In this document: one piece after another, positions 1 to 6,455 of the stretch
Layout of the letters: the number at the start of each line of letters is the position of its first letter
Position numbering within the stretch: position 1 is the stretch's first letter
Source of the DNA: an uncultured Thiomonas sp.
GTDB taxonomy: Bacteria; Pseudomonadota; Gammaproteobacteria; Burkholderiales; Burkholderiaceae_C
Length of the DNA stretch: 7,413 nt
Reading direction: 5' to 3'
NCBI GenBank assembly: GCA_937927695.1
Contig: CALBRU010000278.1
Location: 1-7,413 of the forward strand
Notes under the pieces: generated by a model
Seen by the model: the letters and a program-made list of their open reading frames with translations, nothing else
What the model was told of the DNA's origin: nothing
Database searches by the model: none
Made by a program: the position numbers and the translations under genes

Positions 1-41
1 TAAGCTAGTGACTGGAGTTCAGACGTGTGCTCTTCCGATCT
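1..41 (+). other. Illumina TruSeq adapter with index (sequencing artefact)
   Basis: Bases 8-41 match the TruSeq read-2 adapter exactly, from GTGACTGGAGTTC through to GCTCTTCCGATCT. The six bases before it, AAGCTA at 2-7, are the reverse complement of TAGCTT, which I recall as TruSeq index 10. The T at position 1 fits the last base of the preceding GAT in the P7 primer. This is library-construction sequence that was not trimmed before assembly. Genomic sequence starts at 42, and any reading frame that opens inside 1-41 is false there. Confidence 0.97.
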
Positions 42-42
42 G

Positions 43-273
43 GGGGGCGACGCGACGCAGCTCATGGGCCACGTCACCACCCTCATGGCGATTTCGGCTG
101 GGGCGGTGTTCATGGGCGCGGTCACTTATATCGGCAACGCGCCCAATTTCATGGTCAAAGCCATCGCCGAGCATCGTGGCGTGCGCATGCCCTCGTTCTT
201 TGGCTATATGGGTTGGTCGCTGGCTATTCTGATGCCGTGCTTTCTTCTGCTGACCGTGGTGTTTTTCCGATGA
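43..273 (+). CDS. Sodium:proton antiporter / citrate-transporter-like membrane protein (CitMHS_2 type), C-terminal fragment
   Basis: Only the last 76 codons are present; the 5' part is lost at the contig end, where the adapter joins. The fragment opens with GGDATQLMGH and holds two hydrophobic stretches. The first includes AISAGAVFMGAVTYIGNAPN and runs into a short loop (KAIAEHRGVRMP). The second, from FFGYMGWSLAILMP to FLLLTVVFF, is a final membrane helix ending in Arg. The IGNAPNFMVKAIAE and MPSFFGYM blocks are what I know from the putative citrate/sodium:proton antiporter family (CitMHS_2) of Burkholderiales. The ion specificity cannot be read from this tail. The stop TGA overlaps the ATG of the next gene, so the two are probably translationally coupled. 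The six G bases at 42-47 still encode the expected GGD, so no genomic bases seem to be missing at the adapter junction. Confidence 0.8.
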   Translation, partial: GGDATQLMGHVTTLMAISAGAVFMGAVTYIGNAPNFMVKAIAEHRGVRMPSFFGYMGWSLAILMPCFLLLTVVFFR

Positions 274-1256
274 GCAATCTTGTTGCAGATGGCCCGCTGC
301 GCGTGCTGGTGGCGCGTGCCGTGTTTCCCGATGTCATCGAGCCGCTGCGCGCCGTGGCCGAAGTCGAAACCACGCCCGACGACGACGTCTCCTCTCCCGA
401 GACGCTGCGCCAGCGTCTGGCCGACAAGCACGGCGCCTTCATCACTGGCAGCGAGCGCATCGACGCCGCCTTGCTCGATGCCTGCCCGCAGCTCTTGGTC
501 GTGAGCACCATGACCGTGGGCGTCGATCACATCGATCTGGCCGCCTGCGCCGAGCGTGGTGTCGTCGTCACCCACGCGCCCGACGTGCTCACCGAGACCA
601 CTGCCGATTTCGGCTTCGCCCTGCTGCTGGCCGCGGCCCGGCAGGTAGGCGAGGCCGAACGCTATCTGCGCGCCGGGCAGTGGAAAAAGTGGAGCGTCGA
701 TTTGTTCGCTGGCGCGGATGTGCATGGCGCCACGCTGGGCATAGTCGGCATGGGGCGCATCGGCCAGGCCATTGCGCGGCGTGCGGCGCATGGCTTCAAC
801 ATGCGCGTGCTCTACCACAATCGCAAACGGCTGGCGGCGCACCTCGAAGACGATCTGCGCGCCAGTTATCGTGAGCTGCCCGATCTGCTGCGCGAGAGTC
901 GGCATGTGCTGCTGGCGCTGCCCTACAGTCCGGCGGCTTATCACCTGATTGGTGCGGCCGAGCTGACGCAGATGCAGCCCGGCGCCACGCTGGTCAACAT
1001 TGCCCGCGGCGGCGTGGTGGACGAAACCGCGCTCGCCCACGCACTGCACAGCGGCCATTTGGGCGCAGCCGGGCTGGACGTGTTCGAGGGCGAGCCCGCC
1101 GTCAACCCCGCGCTGCTGGCCGCGCCGCGGCTGGTGCTCACGCCGCATATCGCCAGCAGCAGCATTCCCACCCGCCGCGCCATGGCGCAACTCGCGGTGG
1201 ACAACCTTGTCGCGGTGCTGCAAGGCCAACCGCCCATCACCCCCGTTACGGGTTGA
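270..1256 (+). CDS. ghrB: D-2-hydroxyacid dehydrogenase, GhrB-like (glyoxylate/hydroxypyruvate reductase)
   Basis: A 328-residue cytoplasmic protein, full length for the D-isomer-specific 2-hydroxyacid dehydrogenase family. It likely reduces glyoxylate and hydroxypyruvate to glycolate and D-glycerate. The Rossmann nucleotide site is GMGRIG at residues 160-165, within the longer TLGIVGMGRIG block also seen in E. coli GhrB. The expected catalytic triad is present: Arg246 in NIARGG, Glu275 in DVFEGEP and His293 in PHIASSS. The second strand of the Rossmann fold ends YHNRKR (182-187), and basic residues there usually mean preference for NADPH over NADH. The ATG at 270 is chosen because the family's N-terminal strand (LRVLVARAVFP) begins shortly after it, and because it overlaps the preceding stop as ATGA. 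The same frame is open upstream to 27, but that part is an antiporter shadow and adapter. Substrate assignment is by resemblance; other hydroxyacids are possible. Confidence 0.88.
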   Translation: MSNLVADGPLRVLVARAVFPDVIEPLRAVAEVETTPDDDVSSPETLRQRLADKHGAFITGSERIDAALLDACPQLLVVSTMTVGVDHIDLAACAERGVVVTHAPDVLTETTADFGFALLLAAARQVGEAERYLRAGQWKKWSVDLFAGADVHGATLGIVGMGRIGQAIARRAAHGFNMRVLYHNRKRLAAHLEDDLRASYRELPDLLRESRHVLLALPYSPAAYHLIGAAELTQMQPGATLVNIARGGVVDETALAHALHSGHLGAAGLDVFEGEPAVNPALLAAPRLVLTPHIASSSIPTRRAMAQLAVDNLVAVLQGQPPITPVTG

Positions 1257-1262
1257 ACCTGC

Positions 1263-2792
1263 ATGTCTCTTGAACTGGTGTTGCTCCTCCTCGTTGCGCT
1301 GTTGTTGCTCATGCTGCTGGGCATGGCCTGGGCGCTGTTGTCGCGTCTGCGCGGTCTGGCCGAACTGCGCCGCGAAATTGGCGCAGAGCTGGCCCTTCAG
1401 ATGGAGCGCCTGGAACGCGAACTGCGCGGCACGGTGCAGACCAGCGGCCAGAGCCTGCGCACCGAGCAGGCCGGGCAACTGGCGCAGTTTCAGCAGATGC
1501 TGCTTAACCAGCAGGGCGAGAGCACCCGCACGCAAAACGCCCAGCTCGACGCCGTCAACCTGCAACTGCAAAGCCTGCAAAAAGCCGTGGGCGACACCCT
1601 GGTGCAGCAGGTCGGCCATCTCACCCAGACCAACACCCAGAGCCTGCAGGCGCTTCAGGCCCAGCTCATCGAGCGGCTCGACGCCTTGCGCAAGGCCACC
1701 GACCAGCGCTTGATCGAAGCGCGCCAGAGCGCCGAGCAGGGGCAGACCGCCATGCGCGAAGCCACCGAGTTGCGCCTCACCGAGCTGCGCCAATCCACCG
1801 ATAAAAACCTGAACGAGATGCGCGGCACCGTCGAATTGCGCCTGCGCGAGCTGCAGGCCGACAACGAGAAAAAGCTCGAACAGATGCGCGCCACCGTGGA
1901 CGAAAAACTCCACGCCACCTTAGAGCAGCGGCTGGGCGAGAGCTTCAAGCAGGTGGCTGAGCGGCTGGAACTGGTGCACCGCGGCCTGGGCGAAATGCAG
2001 ACCCTGGCGCAAGGCGTGGGCGACCTGCAGCGGGTGTTCAGCAATGTGAAGTCGCGCGGCATCTTCGGTGAAATCCAGCTCGCCGGGCTGATCGAGCAGG
2101 TGTTCACGCCCGAGCAATACGGCGTCAACGTGGAAACCGTACCCGGCAGCAACGCTCGGGTGGAATACGCCATTCGCCTGCCGGGCAAGGGCGAAGGCCC
2201 GGTCTGGCTGCCGATCGACGCCAAGTTTCCCCGCGAAGACTACGAGCGCTTGCTCGACGCGCAGGAGCGCGCTGACAAGGCCGATGCGGAAACCGCCTCC
2301 AAGGCGCTGGAGGTGCGTCTGCGCGACGAAGCGCGCACCATTCAGTCCAAGTACATTGCCGCGCCGCACACCAGTGATTTTGGCATTCTGTTCCTGCCCA
2401 CCGAGGGGCTGTACGCCGAGGCGCTGCGCCGCCCCGGCTTGGTGGAGGCGCTGCAGCGCGAGCACCGCGTGATGCTCGCAGGGCCCACCACCCTGCTGGC
2501 CTTGCTCAACAGCCTGCACATGGGTTTTCGCACCCTGGCGCTGGAGCAGCGCTCGACCGAGGTGTGGAAAGTGCTCGGTGCGGTGAAAACAGAATTCACA
2601 AAATTCGGCGACGTTCTTGCCAAAACGCGCAAGAAGCTCGATGAAGCGAGCAATACCATCGGCCAGGCGGAAACCCGCACCCGCGCCATGACGCGCCAGC
2701 TCAAGCAGGTGGAAGCGCTGCCGGTCGATCAGACGCAAACCCTACTGGGTTTGACCGAGGTCGAACCCGACGATCACGAAGACGCGGTATAA
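1263..2792 (+). CDS. rmuC: DNA recombination protein RmuC homologue
   Basis: A 509-residue protein with the RmuC layout. Residues 2-26 are a Leu-rich membrane anchor (LELVLLLLVALLLLMLLG). Residues about 30-240 are charged coiled coil. Residues about 245-470 form the conserved RmuC domain, related to the PD-(D/E)XK nuclease fold. Recognisable blocks are GVGDLQRVFSNVKSRGIFGE (251-270), the GIFGEIQL/EQYGVNVE region, PIDAKFPREDYERL (317-330), YIAAPHTSDFGILFLPTEGLYAE (364-386) and the VMLAGPTTLLALLNSLHMGFR block (403-423). In E. coli, RmuC limits inversions at short inverted repeats; its biochemical activity is not well settled. Within the coiled coil, residues 142-223 form about four tandem 22-residue repeats. 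The gene starts six bases after ghrB and in the same frame, so it is probably cotranscribed. I see no good Shine-Dalgarno before the ATG. The C-terminus is a short acidic tail (EVEPDDHED). Confidence 0.95.
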   Translation: MSLELVLLLLVALLLLMLLGMAWALLSRLRGLAELRREIGAELALQMERLERELRGTVQTSGQSLRTEQAGQLAQFQQMLLNQQGESTRTQNAQLDAVNLQLQSLQKAVGDTLVQQVGHLTQTNTQSLQALQAQLIERLDALRKATDQRLIEARQSAEQGQTAMREATELRLTELRQSTDKNLNEMRGTVELRLRELQADNEKKLEQMRATVDEKLHATLEQRLGESFKQVAERLELVHRGLGEMQTLAQGVGDLQRVFSNVKSRGIFGEIQLAGLIEQVFTPEQYGVNVETVPGSNARVEYAIRLPGKGEGPVWLPIDAKFPREDYERLLDAQERADKADAETASKALEVRLRDEARTIQSKYIAAPHTSDFGILFLPTEGLYAEALRRPGLVEALQREHRVMLAGPTTLLALLNSLHMGFRTLALEQRSTEVWKVLGAVKTEFTKFGDVLAKTRKKLDEASNTIGQAETRTRAMTRQLKQVEALPVDQTQTLLGLTEVEPDDHEDAV

Positions 2793-2793
2793 A
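2788..2793 (+). promoter_or_regulatory. Possible -10 element for nrdJ (weak)
   Basis: TATAAA overlaps the rmuC stop codon and matches five of six consensus -10 bases in a very GC-rich background. I find no convincing -35 hexamer at 16-18 bases upstream, and TTGACC at 2751 is far too distant (31 bases). If used, transcription would start near 2800 and the leader of about 60 bases would contain the hairpin at 2814-2837. Confidence 0.25.
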
Positions 2794-2813
2794 CCCAGCA
2801 TCGATTTTTTTGC

Positions 2814-2849
2814 GCCGCAGGCATTCCGCCGTGCGGCCTTTGCGTTTTT
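2814..2849 (+). terminator. Terminator-like hairpin and T-rich tract between rmuC and nrdJ
   Basis: GCCGCAGGC (2814-2822) pairs with GCC plus TGCGGC (2828-2837) around a five-base loop ATTCC, with one bulged G at 2831, giving nine base pairs, eight of them G-C. It is followed by CTTTGCG and then five T (2845-2849). The T-tract is interrupted, so termination could be partial. The structure ends only 11 bases before the nrdJ start codon. It may end the antiporter-ghrB-rmuC transcript or act as an attenuator for nrdJ. Confidence 0.5.
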
Positions 2850-2860
2850 AGGCTCCCATC

Positions 2861-5296
2861 ATGCAAGCACAAGACATCAGTCTCGACGTTCTGGCGGAGA
2901 AATACGCCAAGGGCGATGAGCGCACCATCGAAGATATACACACCCGCGTCGCCCGCGCCCTGGCGGTCGAAGAGGCCGACCCGGCCCGTAGCGAAGCACT
3001 GTTCCGGCAGGCGCTGGCCGACGGCTTCGTGCCCGCAGGACGCATCATGTCGGCGGCGGGAACCGACATTCAGGCCACGCTGATCAACTGTTTCGTCCAG
3101 CCCGTGGGCGATTCGGTGTCCGACGACAAGGACGGCAAACCCAGCATCTACAAGGCGCTGGCGCAGGCCGCCGAAACCATGCGGCGCGGCGGCGGCGTGG
3201 GCTACGACTTCTCGCGCATCCGCCCGGTGGGCGCGCATGTCGGCGGCACCCACAGCCGCGCCAGCGGGCCGCTGTCGTTCATGCGCGTATTCGACGCCTC
3301 GTGCGAAACCGTGGAATCGGCCGGCAGCCGCCGGGGGGCGCAGATGGGCGTGCTGCGCATCGACCATCCGGACATCGAAGCCTTCATCCACGCCAAGGAT
3401 CAGGGCGCGTTCAAGAACTTCAACCTCTCGGTGGGCGTGAGCGCTGCGTTCATGCAGGCGGTGGAAAACGACGCGCAGATCGATCTGGTGCACAAGGCCA
3501 GGCCGGGCGACGATCAGCTCGCAGCAGGCGCGCATCAACGGGCCGACGGCGAGTGGGTGTACCGCAGCGTGCGCGCCCGCGATCTGTGGGACCAGATCAT
3601 GCAGTCCACCTACGACCACGCCGAGCCGGGCATCCTGTTTCTCGACACTGCCAACGCCGACAACAATCTTTATTACTGCGAGACCTTCGAGGCGACCAAC
3701 CCTTGCGCCGAGGAGTTTCTGCCCGACTACGGCTGCTGCTGCCTGGGCTCGATCAATCTCACCCGTTTTGTGCGCGATCCGTTCACCCCGCAGGCGCGGT
3801 TCGACGCCGAGGGCTTTCAGGCCGTCACCCGCGTTGCGGTGCGCATGCTCGACAACGTGCTCGACGTCACCTACTGGCCGCTGGTCGAGCAGCACAACGA
3901 GGCGCAGAACAAGCGCCGCATCGGCCTGGGCTTTCTCGGCCTGGGCGACGCCTGCGTAATGCTCGGTTTGCGCTATGACAGCGACGACGCCCGCCGCTTC
4001 GCCGCCGACATGGCCCGCACCCTGCGCGACGCGGCTTATTCCGCCTCGGTCGAACTCGCCAAGGAGAAGGGCGCGTTCCCGCTGTTCGACGCGAAAAAAT
4101 ACCTCGACAGCGGCTTCACCAAGCGTCTGCCCGAAGCCCTTCGCGCCGACATCGCTGCACATGGCATCCGCAACTCGCACCTGCTCGCCGTGGCGCCCAC
4201 CGGCACCATCAGCCTGGCGTTTGCCGACAACGCCAGCAACGGCATCGAGCCTGCGTTCTCGTGGGTCTATACCCGCAAGAAGCGCATGGCCGACAACACC
4301 ACCCGCGAGTACGAAGTCGCCGACCACGCCTGGCGCCTCTACCGCAGCATGGGCCACGACATGACCCAACTGCCGCCCGCCTTCGTCACCGCACTGGAGA
4401 TGTCGGCCGCCGATCACATGAAAATGCTGCAGGTCGTGCAGCCCTTCATCGACACCAGCATCAGCAAGACCGTCAACGTGCCGGCAGACTACCCCTACGA
4501 CGACTTCAAAGACCTCTACCTGCAGGCCTGGAAAGCCGGGCTCAAAGGGCTGGCCACTTACCGCCCAAACGCTGTGCTTGGCGCGGTGCTGCAAGCTACG
4601 TCCACGGCGGCCGCGCCTGCTGCCGCATCTGCCCAGACTGCTGACGACATCGACCCGCTCACCCGCCGCATCGAAGGTCGCCCCTCGGGCGACTTGCAGG
4701 CCGTCACCAGCAAGATCAGCTACATGACATCCGAAGGGCAGAAGACCGTCTATCTCTCCGTCTCCTTCGCCGAAGTGGAGGGCCGGGTGAACGGCGAGGC
4801 CGTGCGCATCGAACGGCCCATCGAGTTCTTCATGCCCGCAGGCCAGCGCGACGAAGGTCAGCAATGGATCGCCTCCAATATGCGGCTGCTCTCCCTCGTG
4901 GCGCGCTCCGGCGGCTCGATCGCCAAGAGCCTGCAGAACATGCGCGAAGTCGTGTGGGACAAAGGCCCGGTGCGCTGCGGCGAAGTCATCAAGTCCGACG
5001 GCAGCCGCGCGCCGCGCTTCCACCAGTCCGAAGTAGCCGCCATCGCCTACGCCCTGCAGGAACTGCTGCGCCGCCGCGGCTATCTCGACGCTTCGGGCCG
5101 CGAGCAATCGCTGCCGACGCTCGCGCAGCGCGCCCACATCCCCGAAGCCCTGCGCATCGACCTCGAATCGGCCGACGCATCCCCCGAGCTGCTGCCCGGC
5201 GGACGCATCTGCCCCGAATGCGGCGGGCCGTTTCTACGGCGAGTGGACGGCTGCGACCGCTGCGAGAACTGCGGGTATATCGGAAGCTGCGGTTGA
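2861..5296 (+). CDS. nrdJ: Class II adenosylcobalamin-dependent ribonucleoside-diphosphate reductase
   Basis: An 811-residue ribonucleotide reductase that makes deoxynucleotides using a cobalamin-generated thiyl radical, so it needs neither oxygen nor a small radical subunit. The ten-stranded barrel spans about 60-575. Visible motifs: Cys77 in INCFVQPVGDS (first redox Cys); GGGVGYDFSRIRP (110-122); NPCAEE (280-285) with Asn280, the thiyl-radical Cys282 and Glu284; GCCCLGSINL (291-300), containing the partner redox Cys; and APTGTISL (445-452) with GIEPAFSWVYTRKKR (461-475). An Ala-rich linker (about 578-598) leads to a TSCPD-type domain (about 605-710). The C-terminal tail has CPEC, CDRC, CENC and a last Cys (Cys784, 787, 798, 801, 804, 810), which likely bind zinc or relay electrons to the active site. 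No ATP-cone is evident at the N-terminus. The ATG is preceded by a weak TAGG (2849-2852) at good spacing. No cobalamin riboswitch fits in the 68-base gap upstream. Confidence 0.95.
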   Translation: MQAQDISLDVLAEKYAKGDERTIEDIHTRVARALAVEEADPARSEALFRQALADGFVPAGRIMSAAGTDIQATLINCFVQPVGDSVSDDKDGKPSIYKALAQAAETMRRGGGVGYDFSRIRPVGAHVGGTHSRASGPLSFMRVFDASCETVESAGSRRGAQMGVLRIDHPDIEAFIHAKDQGAFKNFNLSVGVSAAFMQAVENDAQIDLVHKARPGDDQLAAGAHQRADGEWVYRSVRARDLWDQIMQSTYDHAEPGILFLDTANADNNLYYCETFEATNPCAEEFLPDYGCCCLGSINLTRFVRDPFTPQARFDAEGFQAVTRVAVRMLDNVLDVTYWPLVEQHNEAQNKRRIGLGFLGLGDACVMLGLRYDSDDARRFAADMARTLRDAAYSASVELAKEKGAFPLFDAKKYLDSGFTKRLPEALRADIAAHGIRNSHLLAVAPTGTISLAFADNASNGIEPAFSWVYTRKKRMADNTTREYEVADHAWRLYRSMGHDMTQLPPAFVTALEMSAADHMKMLQVVQPFIDTSISKTVNVPADYPYDDFKDLYLQAWKAGLKGLATYRPNAVLGAVLQATSTAAAPAAASAQTADDIDPLTRRIEGRPSGDLQAVTSKISYMTSEGQKTVYLSVSFAEVEGRVNGEAVRIERPIEFFMPAGQRDEGQQWIASNMRLLSLVARSGGSIAKSLQNMREVVWDKGPVRCGEVIKSDGSRAPRFHQSEVAAIAYALQELLRRRGYLDASGREQSLPTLAQRAHIPEALRIDLESADASPELLPGGRICPECGGPFLRRVDGCDRCENCGYIGSCG

Positions 5297-5298
5297 GG

Positions 5299-5320
5299 AA
5301 AAAACCCCTGGGGTCAGGTC
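5299..5320 (-). terminator. Candidate terminator for the min operon; GC-rich palindrome between convergent genes
   Basis: Read on the minus strand the segment is GACCTG-ACCCCAGGGG followed by six T (A-run at 5299-5304 on the plus strand). CCTG can pair with CAGG around a four-base loop, or ACCC with GGGT around three bases. The stem is short, so a weak intrinsic terminator is the most I claim. It lies 31 bases past the minE stop and immediately after the nrdJ stop. The plus-strand reading has no T-tract, so it would not end nrdJ transcripts by the same mechanism. Confidence 0.4.
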
Positions 5321-5351
5321 TAACTTCATAGCATCCCGCCCCCGGTTTCCG

Positions 5352-5609
5352 TCAAACCCGCGGCGGGATTTCGATTTTCACTTCCAGCACGTCCAGCGTA
5401 TCCTGGCGTTCGAGCTTGACCTGGATGTCGTTGCTGTCGATCTTGACGTACTTCGAGATCACATCGACCAGTTCGCGTTGCAGTGCGGGCAGCCAGTCGG
5501 CGGGGGCGCCGTTGCCGCCGCGCTCATGCGCGAGAATGATTTGCAGCCGTTCTTTGGCGACTGTGGCGGTTTTCTTTTTTTCGCCCAGAAAGAAGGAGAG
5601 GAATGACAT
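5352..5609 (-). CDS. minE: Cell division topological specificity factor MinE
   Basis: An 85-residue MinE, close to the 88 of E. coli. It displaces MinC from membrane-bound MinD and stimulates MinD ATPase, driving the pole-to-pole oscillation that keeps the septum at mid-cell. The N-terminal MSFLSFFLGEKKK is the amphipathic membrane-targeting helix. TATVAKERLQIILAHER (about 14-30) is the MinD-contact segment, and the rest (from about residue 40) is the dimerisation domain ending LEVKIEIPPRV. The ATG at 5609 is chosen over one six codons upstream because it gives the family's standard N-terminus and has GGGAGG eight bases before it. It begins 14 bases after minD and is the last gene of the operon. 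Confidence 0.97.
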   Translation of the reverse strand: MSFLSFFLGEKKKTATVAKERLQIILAHERGGNGAPADWLPALQRELVDVISKYVKIDSNDIQVKLERQDTLDVLEVKIEIPPRV

Positions 5610-5617
5610 GGTGCGTG

Positions 5618-5623
5618 CCTCCC
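5618..5623 (-). promoter_or_regulatory. Shine-Dalgarno site for minE
   Basis: GGGAGG immediately follows the minD stop codon on the minus strand, eight bases before the ATG at 5609. It decides the minE start, because the alternative upstream ATG at 5627 would lie before this site and overlap the end of minD. Confidence 0.8.
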
Positions 5624-6436
5624 TCAACCGCCGAACAGGCGCTTGAACAGGCCCGGCTTCTGATAATCGGTGAAGCGCATCGGTTTGTCTTCGCCGAGGA
5701 AGCGGGCCACCACGTCCTGATAGGCCTCGGCCACGTCGCTGCCGGTGAGGTGAATGGCCGGCGTGCCCTGGTTGGAGGCCTGCAGCACCGATTCGCTCTC
5801 GGGAATCACGCCGATCAGCTCGATGCGCAGAATGTCCTGGATGTCGGTCAGCGACAGCATCTCGCCGTCGCTGACGCGCTTGGGGTTGTAGCGGGTGATA
5901 AGCAGATGCTCGCGGATCGGCTCGCTGCCTTCGATGGCGCGCTTGGTTTTGCTCGACAGCATGCCCAGAATGCGGTCGGAGTCGCGCACCGAGGAGACTT
6001 CCGGGTTGGTGACGATGAGGGCCTCGTCGGCAAAGTGCATGGCCATGAGCGCCCCGCTCTCAATCCCGGCCGGCGAGTCGCAGACGATGTAGGTGAAGCC
6101 CATCTCGTCGAGTTCCTTGAGCACGTTTTCCACGCCCTCCATGGTGAGCGCGTCTTTGTCACGGGTTTGCGAGGCGGGGAGGATGAACAGGTTGTCGCAC
6201 TGCTTGTCCTTGATCAGCGCCTGGGTGAGCTTGGCCTCGCCCTGGATGACGTTGATGAGGTCATAGACCACGCGGCGCTCGCAGCCCATGATGAGATCGA
6301 GGTTGCGCAGGCCGACGTCGAAGTCGATGACGGCGGTTTTGTGGCCGCGCAGGGCCAGGCCGGAGGCGAAGCTGGCGCTGGTGGTGGTCTTGCCCACGCC
6401 GCCTTTGCCCGAAGTCACCACAATGATTTTCGCCAT
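5624..6436 (-). CDS. minD: Septum site-determining ATPase MinD
   Basis: A 270-residue deviant Walker-A ATPase, the same length as E. coli MinD. ATP-bound dimers attach to the inner membrane, recruit MinC to block FtsZ ring formation, and are released by MinE. Visible features: the deviant P-loop GKGGVGKT at 10-17 with signature Lys11 and catalytic Lys16; VIDFDVGLRN with Asp38 and Asp40; the Walker B-like CDSPAGIE with Asp120; and the C-terminal amphipathic membrane-targeting helix KPGLFKRLFGG (260-270). All key residues are present, so it should be active. It follows minC by 19 bases and precedes minE by 14, so the three form one operon. GAAGGA lies eight bases before the start. Confidence 0.98.
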   Translation of the reverse strand: MAKIIVVTSGKGGVGKTTTSASFASGLALRGHKTAVIDFDVGLRNLDLIMGCERRVVYDLINVIQGEAKLTQALIKDKQCDNLFILPASQTRDKDALTMEGVENVLKELDEMGFTYIVCDSPAGIESGALMAMHFADEALIVTNPEVSSVRDSDRILGMLSSKTKRAIEGSEPIREHLLITRYNPKRVSDGEMLSLTDIQDILRIELIGVIPESESVLQASNQGTPAIHLTGSDVAEAYQDVVARFLGEDKPMRFTDYQKPGLFKRLFGG

Positions 6437-6444
6437 GAGTTCTG

Positions 6445-6450
6445 TCCTTC
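6445..6450 (-). promoter_or_regulatory. Shine-Dalgarno site for minD
   Basis: GAAGGA on the minus strand in the minC-minD gap, eight bases before the minD ATG. It supports the start that gives the conserved MAKIIVVTSGKGG N-terminus. Confidence 0.75.
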
Positions 6451-6455
6451 TTGAA

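Noticed and set aside
27..269. N-terminal extension of the dehydrogenase back to base 27
   Set aside because: The extension begins in adapter sequence and overlaps the antiporter tail in another frame. The family N-terminus starts at the ATG at 270.
204..1913. 569-codon open frame on the minus strand opposite ghrB and rmuC
   Set aside because: It runs across two clear plus-strand genes and their boundary, has low-complexity Gln/His/Leu-rich composition, and shows no family motif. It is a GC-bias shadow.
2804..2811. T-run just after rmuC as a stand-alone terminator
   Set aside because: No stable stem lies directly upstream of this T-run; only a distant CGAT/ATCG match was found. The hairpin at 2814-2837 is the better candidate.
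2793..2860. Cobalamin riboswitch upstream of nrdJ
   Set aside because: The gap is only 68 bases, too short for the usual B12 aptamer of about 200 bases, and I see no B12-box-like core.
2774..5137. 787-codon open frame on the minus strand opposite nrdJ
   Set aside because: It mirrors a certain gene with full catalytic motifs. The translation is rich in His, Ala, Gly, Val and Gln with no recognisable domain, as expected for an antisense frame in GC-rich DNA where stop codons are rare.
5603..6454. 283-codon open frame on the plus strand opposite minD
   Set aside because: minD on the other strand has every expected motif and a good ribosome site. The plus-strand translation is a Val/Ala/Gly/His-rich shadow without a recognisable domain.
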